Source: Frigoribacterium sp. PhB24 | Lineage (GTDB): Bacteria > Actinomycetota > Actinomycetes > Actinomycetales > Microbacteriaceae | Direction: 5' to 3' | Assembly: GCF_003755185.1 (NCBI RefSeq) | Contig: NZ_RKIC01000009.1 | Coordinates: 310,001 to 374,000 of the forward strand | DNA: 64,000 bases | Part shown: positions 1 to 9,789 of the stretch, piece after piece | How positions within the stretch are numbered: the stretch's first letter is position 1 | Layout: every line of letters begins with the position of its first letter | Notes under the pieces: generated by a model | What the model was told of the DNA's origin: nothing | Database searches by the model: none | What the model saw: the letters and a program-made list of their open reading frames with translations, nothing else | Position numbers and translations under genes: made by a program

Positions 1-455
1 TTCTGGGGGGTGCGGCGCTTCAGCCAGAGCGTGTACACGACGACGTAGAACAGGATCGCGCCCAGCGAGAGAGCCGCCGAGAGCAGGTTGACCGTGAGGG
101 CGAGCCAGACGATCGACGCGACGCCGACGACGTACGAGAAGACGAGCGCCTCGCGGTCGCTCACGTCGCCCGTGACGAGCGGTCGCCCCTGGGTGCGCTT
201 CATGATGCGGTCGATGTCGCGGTCGATGTAGCAGTTGAAAGCCGAGGCCGACCCGGCGCTCAAGGCCCCACCGATCAACGTCGCCGCGACGAGCCACAGG
301 TTGGGGATGCCGCCTTGGGCCAGGAACATCGTCGGGGCCGTGGTGACGAGCAGGAGCTCCATCACGCGGGGCTTCGTGAGGGCGACGTAGGCCCGAGCCT
401 TGCGACGGAAGCCCCGGGGTGACGTGTCGGGGCGGATGTCAACGGCTGCGGTCAT
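1..455 (-). CDS. ctaB: Heme O synthase (protoheme IX farnesyltransferase), C-terminal part outside window
   Basis: Integral membrane UbiA-family prenyltransferase that attaches a farnesyl group to protoheme to make heme O for terminal oxidases. About 151 residues are visible, starting from an ATG at 455; the rest lies beyond the left edge. An early [10 protein letters not shown] segment (about residues 27-36) is followed by hydrophobic helices and the family's Asp-rich substrate motif with N74, D78, D80 and D82 (NCYIDRDID), which binds Mg-prenyl diphosphate. It is divergent from transketolase, an arrangement also known in mycobacteria (ctaB near tkt). Family assignment is secure; only completeness is unknown. 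Confidence 0.95.
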   Translation of the reverse strand, partial: MTAAVDIRPDTSPRGFRRKARAYVALTKPRVMELLLVTTAPTMFLAQGGIPNLWLVAATLIGGALSAGSASAFNCYIDRDIDRIMKRTQGRPLVTGDVSDREALVFSYVVGVASIVWLALTVNLLSAALSLGAILFYVVVYTLWLKRRTPQ

Positions 456-739
456 GAGTCCTCTAACGAGACGAACGGTTTGCCCAAGGAGTCTAGGCGA
501 TGAACGTCGACGCTGACGGCGAACCCTCCGCCGGATGCGGACGGACACGGGGGGTTCGTCCCTATACTTGCAGGAGCTTGCCAGTCGCACGCCCTCTCGG
601 TCCCGAATCATCCGGACGAACGGTCCTGATCCCCGCCCCCAGCGTGTGTGCGACCCAGCCGACGACGTCTCGGCAGGCGCACGTCAGCGCGGGAGCGAAT
701 CGACCCCGCGCAGTTCGCATCAAGAAGGGTCAACTTCCA
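456..739. promoter_or_regulatory. Divergent ctaB / tkt promoter region
   Basis: 284 nt with no supported gene between divergent starts. Seen: a TATACT hexamer at 563-568 facing tkt (about 170 nt leader to the GTG) and a TAGACT hexamer at 490-495 on the minus strand facing ctaB. Neither has a convincing -35 hexamer at 16-18 bp, so these are -10 candidates only. An ATG at 500 keeps an open frame into tkt but is not believed to be the start. Confidence 0.35.
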
Positions 740-2833
740 GTGGCAGATCTGCAATGGGAATCCATTGACAACAAAGCAGTCGACACGGTCCGCGTCCTCG
801 CGGCCGACGCGGTGGAGAAGGTCGGCAACGGCCACCCCGGCACCGCGATGAGCCTGGCGCCCGCCGCCTACTTGCTCTTCCAGAAGGTCATGCGTCGTGA
901 CCCGAGCGACAGCACCTGGATCGGTCGTGACCGGTTCATCCTGTCCGTCGGGCACAGCTCGTTGACGCAGTACATCCAGTTCTACCTGGGTGGCTACGGT
1001 CTCGAGCTCGACGACCTCGAGGCGCTGCGCACCTGGGGCTCCAAGACTCCCGGCCACCCCGAGTACGGCCACACCGACGGCATCGAGATCACGACGGGCC
1101 CGTTGGGCCAGGGCTTCGCGAGCTCGGTGGGCTTCGCCTACGCCGCCCGCTTCGAGCGTGGTCTCTTCGACCCCGAGGCCGCCCCCGGCACGAGCCCGTT
1201 CGACCACTTCGTCTACGTCATCGCCGGTGACGGCGACATGCAAGAGGGCGTCACGAGCGAGGCCGCCTCGCTGGCCGGCCACCAGAAGCTCGGCAACCTG
1301 GTCGCGATCTACGACTCGAACCAGATCTCGATCGAGGACGACACCAACATCGCCTTCACCGAGGACGTCCACAAGCGCTTCGAGTCGTACGACTGGGACG
1401 TCCAGGTCGTCGACTGGAAGAAGACCGGCGAGTACGTCGAGGACGTCGCCGAACTGCACGACGCCATCGAGAAGGCCAAGGCCGTCACCGACAAGCCTTC
1501 GCTGATCATCCTCAAGACGATCATCGGCTGGCCCTCGCCCAAGAAGCAGAACTCCGGCAAGATCCACGGCTCGGCACTGGGTGCCGACGAGGTCGCCGGT
1601 CTCAAGTCGGTCCTCGGCTTCGACCCCGAGAAGTCGTTCGACGTCGACCCCGCCGTCCTCGAGCACACCCGCAAGGCCGTCGAGCGCGGCCAGGCGCAGC
1701 ACGCCGAGTGGGACGAGAAGCTCGCCGCCTGGGCGTCGGCCAACCCCGACAAGAAGGTCATGCTCGACCGCATCCTCGCCAACGAGCTGCCCGAGGGCAT
1801 CGAAGAGGCGCTGCCCGTCTTCGAGGCCGGCAAGGACGTCTCGACGCGCGCGGCCTCCGGAAAGGTCATCAACGCCCTCGCCGGCGTCGTTCCCGAACTC
1901 TGGGGCGGTTCGGCCGACCTGGCCGAGTCGAACCTGACGACCATCACGGGCTCGAAGTCGTTCGTCCCGACCGAGTGGTCGACCGACGAGTGGAGCGGCG
2001 ACCCCTACGGTCGCGTGCTGCACTTCGGCATCCGTGAGCACGCGATGGGAGCCATCCTCAACGGCATCACGCTGCACGGCAACACGCGTCCGTTCGGTGG
2101 CACGTTCCTGATCTTCAGCGACTACATGCGCCCCGCGGTCCGCCTCGCAGCGCTGATGAAGTCTCCTGCAATCTACGTGTGGACCCACGACTCCGTGGCC
2201 CTCGGCGAGGACGGTCCGACCCACCAGCCGATCGAGCAGCTCGCGTCCCTCCGGGCCATCCCCGACCTCGACGTGGTCCGCCCGGCCGACGCCAACGAGA
2301 CGGCCTGGGCCTGGGCGACCATCCTCGAGCGCCACCACGGCCCCGCGGGCATCGCGCTCAGTCGTCAGAACCTGCCCGTCTTCGAGCGCGGCACCGGTGA
2401 CGCCGAGGGGGACACCTTCGCGTCGGCCAAGAACGTCGCGAAGGGTGCCTACGTCCTGGCCGAGGCGCCGGGCGGCACGCCCGACGTGATCTTCGTCGCG
2501 ACCGGTTCCGAGGTGCAGATCGCCGTCGAGGCCCGCGAGGTCCTGCGCGGCGAGGGCATCAACGCCCGCGTCGTCTCGGCTCCGAGCATCGAGTGGTTCG
2601 ACGAGCAGACCGACGAGTACAAAGAGGCCGTCCTGCCGGCCGCCGTCAAGGCCCGCGTCTCGATCGAGGCCGGTGTGGCCATGCCGTGGCGCGGCATCGT
2701 CGGTGACGCCGGCCGCAGCGTGTCGATCGAGCACTTCGGTGCCTCGGCCGACTACAAGACGCTGTTCAAGCAGTTCGGCATGACGACCGAAGCCGCCGTC
2801 GCCGCCGCCAAGGACTCGATCGCCGCTCTCTGA
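740..2833 (+). CDS. tkt: Transketolase
   Basis: Thiamine-diphosphate enzyme moving two-carbon ketol units between sugar phosphates in the non-oxidative pentose phosphate pathway. The predicted 697-residue length matches the family. Visible hallmarks: GNGHPG (about 29-34), GHSS (71-74), GPLGQG (120-125), and the ThDP/Mg motif GDGDMQEG (163-170) with a downstream N. The C-terminal half carries the pyrimidine-domain EHAMGAI segment. I chose the GTG at 740, preceded by AGAAGG, because family similarity begins there; an in-frame ATG 80 codons upstream would add an unrelated tail. It heads the cluster tkt-tal-pgi, with tal 25 nt downstream. Confidence 0.95.
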   Translation: MADLQWESIDNKAVDTVRVLAADAVEKVGNGHPGTAMSLAPAAYLLFQKVMRRDPSDSTWIGRDRFILSVGHSSLTQYIQFYLGGYGLELDDLEALRTWGSKTPGHPEYGHTDGIEITTGPLGQGFASSVGFAYAARFERGLFDPEAAPGTSPFDHFVYVIAGDGDMQEGVTSEAASLAGHQKLGNLVAIYDSNQISIEDDTNIAFTEDVHKRFESYDWDVQVVDWKKTGEYVEDVAELHDAIEKAKAVTDKPSLIILKTIIGWPSPKKQNSGKIHGSALGADEVAGLKSVLGFDPEKSFDVDPAVLEHTRKAVERGQAQHAEWDEKLAAWASANPDKKVMLDRILANELPEGIEEALPVFEAGKDVSTRAASGKVINALAGVVPELWGGSADLAESNLTTITGSKSFVPTEWSTDEWSGDPYGRVLHFGIREHAMGAILNGITLHGNTRPFGGTFLIFSDYMRPAVRLAALMKSPAIYVWTHDSVALGEDGPTHQPIEQLASLRAIPDLDVVRPADANETAWAWATILERHHGPAGIALSRQNLPVFERGTGDAEGDTFASAKNVAKGAYVLAEAPGGTPDVIFVATGSEVQIAVEAREVLRGEGINARVVSAPSIEWFDEQTDEYKEAVLPAAVKARVSIEAGVAMPWRGIVGDAGRSVSIEHFGASADYKTLFKQFGMTTEAAVAAAKDSIAAL

Positions 2834-2858
2834 GCGTCGACAAAGGAAGAAGAAGAAC

Positions 2859-3986
2859 ATGACTGATTCGAACACCGCACAGCTCTCCGCCGCCGGCGTG
2901 AGCATCTGGCTCGACGACCTCTCGCGCGAGCGCATCAACGCGGGTGGCCTGCAGAAGCTGATCGCCGAGCGCAACGTCGTCGGCGTGACGACCAACCCGA
3001 CGATCTTCGCGTCGGCTCTCGCCAAGGGCGAGGCCTACGACGACCAGGTCGCCCTGCTCGCCAAGACCGGGGTCAGCGTCACCGACGCCGTCTTCGAGAT
3101 CACGACGGACGATGTCACCCGTGCCTGCGACATCTTCCGTGAGGTCTACGACACGACCGACGGATTCGACGGTCGCGTGTCGATCGAGGTCGAGCCTGGT
3201 CTCGCCCACGACGCCCAGGGCACGATCGACCAGGCGGTCAAGCTGGCCGCCAAGGTCGGACGCCCCAACGCCCTCATCAAGATCCCCGCGACCGTCGAGG
3301 GCCTCGAGGCCATCACCGCGGTCATCGCCCAGGGCATCAGCGTCAACGTCACCTTGATCTTCAGCCTCGAGCGCTACCGGGCCGTCATCAACGCGTATCT
3401 CACGGGTCTCGAGCAGGCCAAGGCCGCCGGCATCGACATCACCGAGATCCACTCCGTCGCCTCGTTCTTCGTGTCGCGCGTCGACACCGAGATCGACAAG
3501 CGCCTCGATGCGGTCGGTACCGACGAGGCCAAGGCTCTCAAGGGCAAGGCGGGCGTCGCCAACGCCCAGCTCGCCTACGAGGTCTACCAGCAGGCTTTCG
3601 ACTCCGAGCGCGCCAAGGGCCTCATCGCCGCCGGTGCGAACAAGCAGCGCCCCCTCTGGGCCTCGACCGGTGTCAAGGACCCGGCCGTCCTCGACACGAC
3701 CTACGTGGTCGAGCTCGTCGCCCAGGACGTCGTCAATACGATGCCCGAGAAGACGCTCGAGGCGACCTTCGACCACGGCGACGTCCGCGGCGACACGATC
3801 AGCGCCTCCTACGCCTCGGCCAACGAGGTCATGGACGCCATCGCGGCCCAGGGCGTCTCGTACGACGACGTCACCGAGGCCCTCGAGAAAGAGGGCGTCG
3901 AGAAGTTCATCGTCTCGTGGAACGAGCTGCTCGACACGGTCACGGCCGCACTCGAGGCAGCGAAGCCCGCCGGGGAGTCCAAGTGA
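2859..3986 (+). CDS. tal: Transaldolase
   Basis: Transfers a dihydroxyacetone unit between sedoheptulose 7-phosphate and glyceraldehyde 3-phosphate (non-oxidative pentose phosphate pathway). 375 residues, typical of the longer actinobacterial transaldolases. TTNPTIF (44-50) is the N-terminal signature, and K141 in LIKIPAT is the Schiff-base lysine. The ATG is preceded by a purine-rich AAAGGAAG site. The stop codon overlaps the GTG of pgi (GTGA), so the two proteins are probably translationally coupled. This mirrors species in which transaldolase and this form of PGI are a single polypeptide. Confidence 0.95.
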   Translation: MTDSNTAQLSAAGVSIWLDDLSRERINAGGLQKLIAERNVVGVTTNPTIFASALAKGEAYDDQVALLAKTGVSVTDAVFEITTDDVTRACDIFREVYDTTDGFDGRVSIEVEPGLAHDAQGTIDQAVKLAAKVGRPNALIKIPATVEGLEAITAVIAQGISVNVTLIFSLERYRAVINAYLTGLEQAKAAGIDITEIHSVASFFVSRVDTEIDKRLDAVGTDEAKALKGKAGVANAQLAYEVYQQAFDSERAKGLIAAGANKQRPLWASTGVKDPAVLDTTYVVELVAQDVVNTMPEKTLEATFDHGDVRGDTISASYASANEVMDAIAAQGVSYDDVTEALEKEGVEKFIVSWNELLDTVTAALEAAKPAGESK

Positions 3987-5578
3987 CGATCACCATCGCT
4001 GCCAGCGGAGACGCGGCGCAGGCGGTCGAGACGGTCGTCCCTCAGCTCGTGAGCGACCTCGTCGCCTCGGGCATCACGGCACAGAACCCCACCCTGTGGG
4101 GCCCTGACGCCGAGGACGAGTCCGCCAAGCGACTCGGCTGGACCGAGGCCGTCGTGGTCTCGACCCCGCTGCTCGACGAGATCGACGCGCTGCGTGACGA
4201 ACTCGCCGCCAAGGGCGTCGACCACGTCGTGCTCGCGGGCATGGGCGGATCGTCGCTCGCGCCCGAGGTCATCACGCGCACCTACGGCGTCGAACTCACC
4301 GTGCTCGACGCCACGGAGCCCGGTCAGGTCCTCACCGCCCTCGCCGACCGTCTCGAGCGCACCGTGCTCGTCGTGTCCTCGAAGTCGGGCTCGACCGTCG
4401 AGACGGCCAGCCAGCGCAAGACGTTCGAGAAGGCGTTCACCGACGCCGGCATCGACCCCGTCGACCGCATCGTCGTGGTCACCGACCCGGGTTCGCCCCT
4501 CGACGGGCAGGCTCGCGAGGCCGGTTATCGAGTCTTCAACGCCGATCCCAACATCGGTGGGCGCTACTCGGCCCTCTCGGCGTTCGGCCTCGTGCCGTCC
4601 GGCCTGGCCGGTGCCGACATCCGCGAGCTGCTCGCCGAGGCCGACGCCGTCACGGTCGAGCTGGCACAGGACCGCGCGGACAACCCCGGCCTCGTGCTGG
4701 GCGCCGTCCTGGCGGGTACGTCGCCGCTGCGCGACAAGATCGCCATCGTCGCCGACGGCACCCACATCGTCGGGTTCCCGGACTGGGCCGAACAGCTCAT
4801 CGCCGAATCGACCGGCAAACAGGGTCGCGGTCTGCTCCCCGTCGTGATCGGTACCTCCGCCCCCGAGATCACGGCGGGTCTGCACGACGTGCAGGTCGTC
4901 CGCCTCGTGGCGAACGCTGACGAGACCCGTGAGGTCGCGCCCGGCGAGGTCGAGATCTCGGGTTCGCTCGGTGGCCAGATCATGGTCTGGGAGTACGCCG
5001 TCGCGGTGGCCGGTCGCCTGCTCGACATCAACCCGTTCGACCAGCCCGACGTCGAGTCGGCCAAGGTCGCGACTCGGGCGCTGCTCGACGACCGCCCCGA
5101 GCCCACTCCCCCTGCCTTCACGGCCGAGGGCGTCGAGGTCCGTCAGGTCGGAGGCATCGAACCGGGCGACACCCTCGAGTCGGCCGTGGGCGCTCTGCTC
5201 TCGCACCTGAGCGACGACGGATACCTGTCGATCCAGGCTTACGTGGATCGAGTGGCGAACCCGCAGCTCGAAGAGGTCCGCGATCTGCTCGCCGCGCGCA
5301 CGCAGCGTCCCGTCACCTTCGGGTGGGGGCCGCGATTCCTGCACTCGACGGGTCAGTACCACAAGGGCGGCCCAGCCAACGGCGTGTTCCTGCAGATCAC
5401 GCAGGTGCCCGAGACCGACCTCGAGATCCCGGACAGCCCGTTCACGTTCGGGCAGCTCGTCCAGGCCCAGGCCGCGGGCGACGCGAAGGTCCTGGCAGAA
5501 CACGGGCGTCCCGTGCTCACGCTGACGGTGACCGACGTGGCCGCCGCGCTGCCGGTCATCACCGCCGCTCTCCGCTGA
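3983..5578 (+). CDS. pgi: Glucose-6-phosphate isomerase
   Basis: Interconverts glucose 6-phosphate and fructose 6-phosphate. 531 residues. GMGGSS (86-91) and SKSGST (133-138) are the sugar-phosphate-binding SIS-domain signatures; a later [12 protein letters not shown] segment is characteristic of the PGI form also seen fused to transaldolase in some bacteria. Start is a GTG overlapping the tal stop and preceded by GGGGAG; the longer upstream frame overlaps tal and is rejected. It links the pentose phosphate enzymes on either side to glycolysis. A strong hairpin follows 3 nt after the stop. Confidence 0.92.
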   Translation: MTITIAASGDAAQAVETVVPQLVSDLVASGITAQNPTLWGPDAEDESAKRLGWTEAVVVSTPLLDEIDALRDELAAKGVDHVVLAGMGGSSLAPEVITRTYGVELTVLDATEPGQVLTALADRLERTVLVVSSKSGSTVETASQRKTFEKAFTDAGIDPVDRIVVVTDPGSPLDGQAREAGYRVFNADPNIGGRYSALSAFGLVPSGLAGADIRELLAEADAVTVELAQDRADNPGLVLGAVLAGTSPLRDKIAIVADGTHIVGFPDWAEQLIAESTGKQGRGLLPVVIGTSAPEITAGLHDVQVVRLVANADETREVAPGEVEISGSLGGQIMVWEYAVAVAGRLLDINPFDQPDVESAKVATRALLDDRPEPTPPAFTAEGVEVRQVGGIEPGDTLESAVGALLSHLSDDGYLSIQAYVDRVANPQLEEVRDLLAARTQRPVTFGWGPRFLHSTGQYHKGGPANGVFLQITQVPETDLEIPDSPFTFGQLVQAQAAGDAKVLAEHGRPVLTLTVTDVAAALPVITAALR

Positions 5579-5580
5579 GT

Positions 5581-5618
5581 CGAAAGGGCCGGCGTCCTCA
5601 CGGGCGCCGGCCCTTTCG
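5581..5618 (+). terminator. Intrinsic-type terminator after pgi
   Basis: Perfect 14-bp inverted repeat: 5581-5594 (CGAAAGGGCCGGCG) pairs with 5605-5618 across a 10-nt loop, beginning 3 nt after the pgi stop codon. The tail is only weakly T-rich, as usual in high-GC actinobacteria. It would separate tkt-tal-pgi from zwf-opcA-pgl. Confidence 0.8.
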
Positions 5619-5687
5619 TCTTGCCCCGGTGATCCCCGCCGTCCTCACTCGCCCGCGCCCGGATCTCCCCCTCGAACCACAGAACGG

Positions 5688-7229
5688 ATGCCCATGTCAC
5701 CGGTGCCGATCACCCCGGAGTCCAACCCACTGAGGCTGCCCTCCGACCGGCGTCTCAATCGCATCGCCGGCCCCAGCGGCCTCATCATCTTCGGCGTGAC
5801 GGGGGATCTCTCCCGCAAGAAGCTCATGCCCGCCGTCTACGACCTCGCCAACCGTGGCCTGCTGCCGCCGGGCTTCGCACTCGTCGGGTTCGCCCGGCGC
5901 GAGTTCGAGGGTCAGGACTTCGAGCAGGTCGTCTACGAGGCCGTGAAGCAGCACGCGCGCACGGCGTTCGACGAAGACGTCTGGCGCCAGCTCAAAGAAG
6001 GATTCCGTTTCGTCCAGGGAGTCTTCGACGACGCCGACGCGTTCGCTCGACTCAAGGACACCATCGAAGAGCTTGACCGTGAGCGCGGCACGATGGGCAA
6101 CCACGCGTTCTACCTCTCCATCCCCCCCAAGGCCTTCCCCATGGTCACCGAACAACTGCGCAATTCGGGGCTCGCCGAAGAGAAGGACGGTGCGTGGCGA
6201 CGTGTCGTCATCGAGAAGCCCTTCGGCAGCGACCTGACGTCGGCTCGCGAACTCAACGCCGTCGTCGAGACCGTGTTCGAGCCCGACAGCGTCTTCCGCA
6301 TCGATCACTACCTCGGCAAAGAGACGGTGCAGAACCTGCTCACGCTCCGCTTCGCCAACCAGATGTACGAACCCCTCTGGAACTCCAACTACGTGGACCA
6401 CGTCCAGATCACCATGGCCGAGGACATCGGCGTCGGCGGGCGAGCTGGTTACTACGACGGGATCGGGGCCGCTCGCGACGTCATCCAGAACCACCTCCTC
6501 CAATTGCTCGCGCTCACGGCCATGGAAGAACCCGTCACGTTCGCCGCTCGCGACCTCCGGGCCGAGAAGGAGAAGATCCTGTCGGCCGTCCGCCTGCCTG
6601 CCGACCTCGCCGCGGGCACCGCCCGGGGCCAGTACGCCGGAGGGTGGCAAGGTGGTGAGAAGGTCCTCGGCTTCCTCGACGAAGAGGGCATGAACCCCCA
6701 GAGCACGACGGAGACCTTCGCCGCGATCAAGCTCGAGATCGCGACCCGTCGGTGGGCGGGTGTGCCGTTCTACCTCCGCGCGGGAAAACGCCTCGGGCGT
6801 CGGGTGACCGAAATAGCCGTGGTGTTCAAGCAGGTGCCCGAGAACATCTTCGGCACCCAGACGTCCCTGGGGCAGAACGCGCTCGTGATCCGTGTCCAGC
6901 CCGACGAGGGAGTGACCCTGCGATTCGGGTCGAAGGTGCCCGGCATCGGCACGCAGGTCCGCGACGTCACGATGGACTTCGGCTACGGCCACGCCTTCAC
7001 CGAGGCGAGCCCCGAGGCCTACGAGCGTCTCATCCTCGACGTACTCCTCGGTGACCCACCGCTGTTCCCCCGACACGAGGAGGTCGAACTGTCCTGGAAG
7101 ATCCTCGACCCGATCGAGGAGTTCTGGGCCACGCAGGGCCAGCCCGAGCAGTACCGACCCGGCACGTGGGGCCCCGCCTCGGCCGATGAACTCATGGCCC
7201 GAGACGGCCGTACCTGGAGGCGTCCGTGA
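5688..7229 (+). CDS. zwf: Glucose-6-phosphate 1-dehydrogenase
   Basis: Oxidises glucose 6-phosphate to 6-phosphogluconolactone with NAD(P)+, the first step of the oxidative pentose phosphate pathway. 513 residues, normal family length. The nucleotide-binding GVTGDLSRKK lies at 36-45, and the active-site RIDHYLGKE signature near residue 205. The first ATG (5688) is used; a second ATG two codons later is equally possible. Its TGA overlaps the opcA GTG, and opcA and pgl follow without gaps large enough for a promoter, so zwf-opcA-pgl should be one transcript. Confidence 0.95.
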   Translation: MPMSPVPITPESNPLRLPSDRRLNRIAGPSGLIIFGVTGDLSRKKLMPAVYDLANRGLLPPGFALVGFARREFEGQDFEQVVYEAVKQHARTAFDEDVWRQLKEGFRFVQGVFDDADAFARLKDTIEELDRERGTMGNHAFYLSIPPKAFPMVTEQLRNSGLAEEKDGAWRRVVIEKPFGSDLTSARELNAVVETVFEPDSVFRIDHYLGKETVQNLLTLRFANQMYEPLWNSNYVDHVQITMAEDIGVGGRAGYYDGIGAARDVIQNHLLQLLALTAMEEPVTFAARDLRAEKEKILSAVRLPADLAAGTARGQYAGGWQGGEKVLGFLDEEGMNPQSTTETFAAIKLEIATRRWAGVPFYLRAGKRLGRRVTEIAVVFKQVPENIFGTQTSLGQNALVIRVQPDEGVTLRFGSKVPGIGTQVRDVTMDFGYGHAFTEASPEAYERLILDVLLGDPPLFPRHEEVELSWKILDPIEEFWATQGQPEQYRPGTWGPASADELMARDGRTWRRP

Positions 7230-8179
7230 TCGTCGACCTGCCCGACAGCACCATCAGCCGCGTCCAGAAGGCGCTCGTCAAGATCAGGGAAGAAGGAGGC
7301 GCGGTGGCGTTGGGCCGTGTCCTCACGTTGATCATCTCCACCCGGCTCGGCGACGAGGAAGAAGCGATCGAGGCCGCGAACGACGCATCTCGCGAGCATC
7401 CCATGAGGGTCATCGTGGTGTCCACGTCGACCGACGACGACGACGCCGACGTCGTCGGTCGACTCGACGCCCAGATCCGCGTCGGTGGAGATGCCGGCGC
7501 CAGTGAGGTCATCCTGCTTCGCGCCTATGGCGAGACCGCGAGTGACGAGGAGGGGCTCGTCACCGGTCTCCTTCTGCCGGATGCTCCTGTCGTCGCGTGG
7601 TGGCCCAAGACCGCCCCCGTCGTCGTCTCCGAGTCTCCCCTGGGACGTATCGCCCAGCGGCGAATCACGGATGCCGCGAGTCAGCGCAACCCGCGTCAGT
7701 CGATCATCGACCTCGCGCGCAGTTACGCTCCCGGCGACACCGACTTCGCCTGGACCCGCCTCACCCTCTGGCGGGCACAGCTCGCCGCGGTGCTCGATCA
7801 GCCGCCCTACGAGTCGGTCACCGAGGTCGGTGTCTCAGGGGCGCCCGACTCCCCTTCGACCCTGCTGCTCGCCGCGTGGCTGCGTCTTCAGCTCCAGGTG
7901 CCGGTGGACGGCGAGTTGACGACACGGGCCACCGGTTCGAGCGGCATCCACGGGGTCCAACTGGTCCGCGCCTCCGGGTCCATCGTTCTCGAGAGGTCCC
8001 TCGACGACGTCGCCACACTGACCCAGCCCGGCCAGCCCACGCATGATCTCGCGCTGCCACGCCGCTCGCTGCGCGACTGCCTGGCCGAGGAACTCCGTAG
8101 ACTCGACCCCGACGACCTGTTCGGGAACGTCGTGAGACACGGGGTCGGCCAACTGAGCGAACCCGTCCAGAGCAACTAG
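7226..8179 (+). CDS. opcA: OpcA, glucose-6-phosphate dehydrogenase assembly protein
   Basis: 317-residue soluble protein of the OpcA family, needed in cyanobacteria and actinobacteria for correct assembly or activation of G6PDH. The start is a GTG overlapping the zwf stop (GTGA), consistent with co-production with its partner. Seen: a conserved region around PDAPVVAWWPKTAP (about residues 116-129) and a later SIIDLARSYAPGDTDFAWTRL-like stretch typical of the family. No catalytic motif is expected. Identification rests on sequence style and on its place between zwf and pgl, the usual actinobacterial order. Confidence 0.92.
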   Translation: MIVDLPDSTISRVQKALVKIREEGGAVALGRVLTLIISTRLGDEEEAIEAANDASREHPMRVIVVSTSTDDDDADVVGRLDAQIRVGGDAGASEVILLRAYGETASDEEGLVTGLLLPDAPVVAWWPKTAPVVVSESPLGRIAQRRITDAASQRNPRQSIIDLARSYAPGDTDFAWTRLTLWRAQLAAVLDQPPYESVTEVGVSGAPDSPSTLLLAAWLRLQLQVPVDGELTTRATGSSGIHGVQLVRASGSIVLERSLDDVATLTQPGQPTHDLALPRRSLRDCLAEELRRLDPDDLFGNVVRHGVGQLSEPVQSN

Positions 8180-8193
8180 AGCAGAAGAGAACC

Positions 8194-8964
8194 GTGACGA
8201 ACGAACGCCGGGTGCTGGTCCACCCCGACAAAGAATCCTTGGGTGCGTCCGTGGCCGCCCGCTTCATCACCAAGATCATCGACGTGCTCGAAGAGCAGAA
8301 CTATGCGTCGGTCGTCGTGAGCGGTGGGTCGGTCAGCACCCTCGTTCTGGCGGCCATCAACGCGTCGCCGGCCCGCGACAGCGTCGACTGGTCCAAGGTC
8401 TCGATCTGGTGGGCGGACGAACGCTGGGTCCCGTCGGGTGACGCCGATCGCAACGACACCCAGGCCGGCATCGACCTGCTCGACCACATCGGCCTGCTGC
8501 CCGAGAACGTTCACCGATTCGGTGCCGTGGGTGACTTCGACGACGTCGAGGCGGCTGCCGCGGCCTATCGTGCGGACCTGCTCGAGCACGCTCAGGCCGA
8601 CGACGCGGCGCCGAGGTTCGACATCACGTTGCTCGGCGTGGGTCCCGACGGCCACGTCGCGTCACTCTTTCCCGACAAGGCGCAGATCCGGCAATCGGAG
8701 CCCACCGTGCTCACCATCGACGACTCCCCGAAGTCGCCGCCGGTGCGCCTGACACTGAGCCTCCCGGTGATCAACAACTCGCAGCGCGTCTGGATGATCC
8801 TCGCCGGGGCCGAGAAGGCCTCGTCCCTGGGGCTCGCCCTGGCCGGCGCCGGCGCGGACCAAGTCCCGGTGGCGGGTGTCAAGGGGCGCAAGCGAACGGT
8901 CTTCTTCGTCGATCAGGATGCTGCGGCGGAGGTCCCCGAGAATCTCATCGCCTCGACGTATTGA
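8194..8964 (+). CDS. pgl: 6-phosphogluconolactonase
   Basis: Hydrolyses 6-phosphogluconolactone, the product of Zwf. 256 residues, standard for the NagB-like Pgl family. Visible: VSGGSV near residue 46, the WWADERWVP motif (about 71-79) that lines the active site, and GVGPDGHVASLFP (about 149-161), the family signature with its His. The GTG start is preceded by AGAAGAGAA 14 nt after opcA. Last gene of the plus-strand carbon block; a strong shared terminator follows. Confidence 0.94.
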   Translation: MTNERRVLVHPDKESLGASVAARFITKIIDVLEEQNYASVVVSGGSVSTLVLAAINASPARDSVDWSKVSIWWADERWVPSGDADRNDTQAGIDLLDHIGLLPENVHRFGAVGDFDDVEAAAAAYRADLLEHAQADDAAPRFDITLLGVGPDGHVASLFPDKAQIRQSEPTVLTIDDSPKSPPVRLTLSLPVINNSQRVWMILAGAEKASSLGLALAGAGADQVPVAGVKGRKRTVFFVDQDAAAEVPENLIASTY

Positions 8965-8994
8965 GTGCGGGTCCGGGCTGAGTATCCCGGCAGG

Positions 8995-9033
8995 ACGAAG
9001 GGCCCCGCAGCGGATAGCTGCGGGGCCCTTCGT
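8995..9033. terminator. Bidirectional terminator between convergent pgl and rbpA
   Basis: 17-bp perfect inverted repeat, 8995-9011 pairing with 9017-9033 around a 5-nt GGATA loop. The stem begins ACGAAGGGCC and ends with TTCGT. It lies 30 nt after the pgl stop and 44 nt beyond the rbpA stop on the other strand, so it can end transcripts from both sides. Confidence 0.85.
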
Positions 9034-9077
9034 CGTTGCCCAAAGTCGAGAGATGCCTACGAGGCACGTCCGACCCG

Positions 9078-9434
9078 TCAGGCCTTGCCGCGGCGGACCC
9101 TCAATTGCTGAAGGGCCTCTTCGAGGAGCTGTTCGGCCTCTTCTTCGGTCCGTCGCTCTTTGACGTACGCGAGGTGCGTCTTGTACGGTTCGAGTTTGGC
9201 GACCGTCGGTGGATTGGCCTTGTCGCGGCCTGCCGGAAGACCGCTCGAGGGCGAGTCGACCGTTTCGGGGATCTCTTCATCTGGCACGTTCGCCGCGAAG
9301 TGACGGACGACCTCGTTGCCAAGGGCATCCCAGTACGAGATGGTGATCCGCTCGGCATGGAAGCCACGGTCCTGTTCGCCCATGGGACCCGCGCCAACGC
9401 GTGAACCACGGATTGCACTACCGCCGGAGGCCAT
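9078..9434 (-). CDS. rbpA: RNA polymerase-binding protein RbpA
   Basis: Actinobacteria-specific RNA polymerase-associated factor that contacts the principal sigma factor and promoter DNA and stimulates open-complex formation. 118 residues, close to the usual length. Visible: the N-terminal MASGGSAIRGSRVG start, the ISYWDALGNE strand-rich core near the middle, the KTHLAYVKERRTEEEAEQLL sigma-interacting helix, and a basic C-terminus. I chose the ATG at 9434 because it overlaps the secG stop (TGATG), giving coupling; the longer frame would run into secG. Co-transcribed with secG. Confidence 0.93.
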   Translation of the reverse strand: MASGGSAIRGSRVGAGPMGEQDRGFHAERITISYWDALGNEVVRHFAANVPDEEIPETVDSPSSGLPAGRDKANPPTVAKLEPYKTHLAYVKERRTEEEAEQLLEEALQQLRVRRGKA

Positions 9435-9685
9435 CAGCTGACCGCCGCGAACTTGGTGATGAGGCCGAGGACCACGATGCACGTGATCCACACGAGACCC
9501 AGGAACACGGTGATGCGGTTGAGGTTGCGCTCGGCGACGCCGGAGGCTCCGAGGTTACTCGTGACACCACCGCCGAACATGTCGGACAGACCGCCGCCGC
9601 GACCGCGGTGGAGCAGGATGAGGAGGGTCAGCAGGAGGCTCGTGATGCCGAGCAACACCTGCAGGATGACCTGGAGAATTTCCAC
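9434..9685 (-). CDS. secG: Preprotein translocase subunit SecG
   Basis: Small inner-membrane subunit of the SecYEG export channel. 83 residues with two hydrophobic helices (about 3-25 and 58-79) joined by the Gly-rich loop RGRGGGLSDMFGGG, the family hallmark. It starts at a GTG preceded by GAAAGG. A TATACT hexamer about 34 nt upstream suggests its own promoter separate from tpiA. Location next to the gap-pgk-tpiA operon is common in actinobacteria. Confidence 0.94.
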   Translation of the reverse strand: MEILQVILQVLLGITSLLLTLLILLHRGRGGGLSDMFGGGVTSNLGASGVAERNLNRITVFLGLVWITCIVVLGLITKFAAVS

Positions 9686-9718
9686 GTAGGACCTTTCGAT
9701 GCGGTGAGACCGCTGACC

Positions 9719-9724
9719 AGTATA
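9719..9724 (-). promoter_or_regulatory. Candidate -10 box for secG-rbpA
   Basis: TATACT on the minus strand within GGCTATACTGG, about 33 nt before the secG GTG and just past the tpiA terminator. No good -35 hexamer is seen at 17 bp, so this rests on the -10 match and position alone. Confidence 0.45.
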
Positions 9725-9759
9725 GCCGCGAGAGGTCGCCCCCCGGGGAGGTCGAATCG

Positions 9760-9786
9760 GAGGGGCGTCGTCGAGAGACGCCCCTC
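9760..9786 (-). terminator. Terminator after tpiA
   Basis: 10-bp perfect stem (9760-9769 with 9777-9786, GAGGGGCGTC arm) and 7-nt loop, starting 3 nt after the tpiA stop on the minus strand. It separates the gap-pgk-tpiA transcript from secG-rbpA. T-tail is weak. Confidence 0.7.
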
Positions 9787-9789
9787 GAC

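Noticed and set aside
500-739. 80-codon N-terminal extension of transketolase from the ATG at 500
   Set aside because: Family similarity begins at the GTG at 740; the extension spans the divergent promoter and has no protein-like composition.
608-3025. 805-residue minus-strand frame opposite tkt and tal
   Set aside because: Shadow of GC-rich genes; Asp/Arg/Val-rich with no motif, while the plus strand has two clear enzymes.
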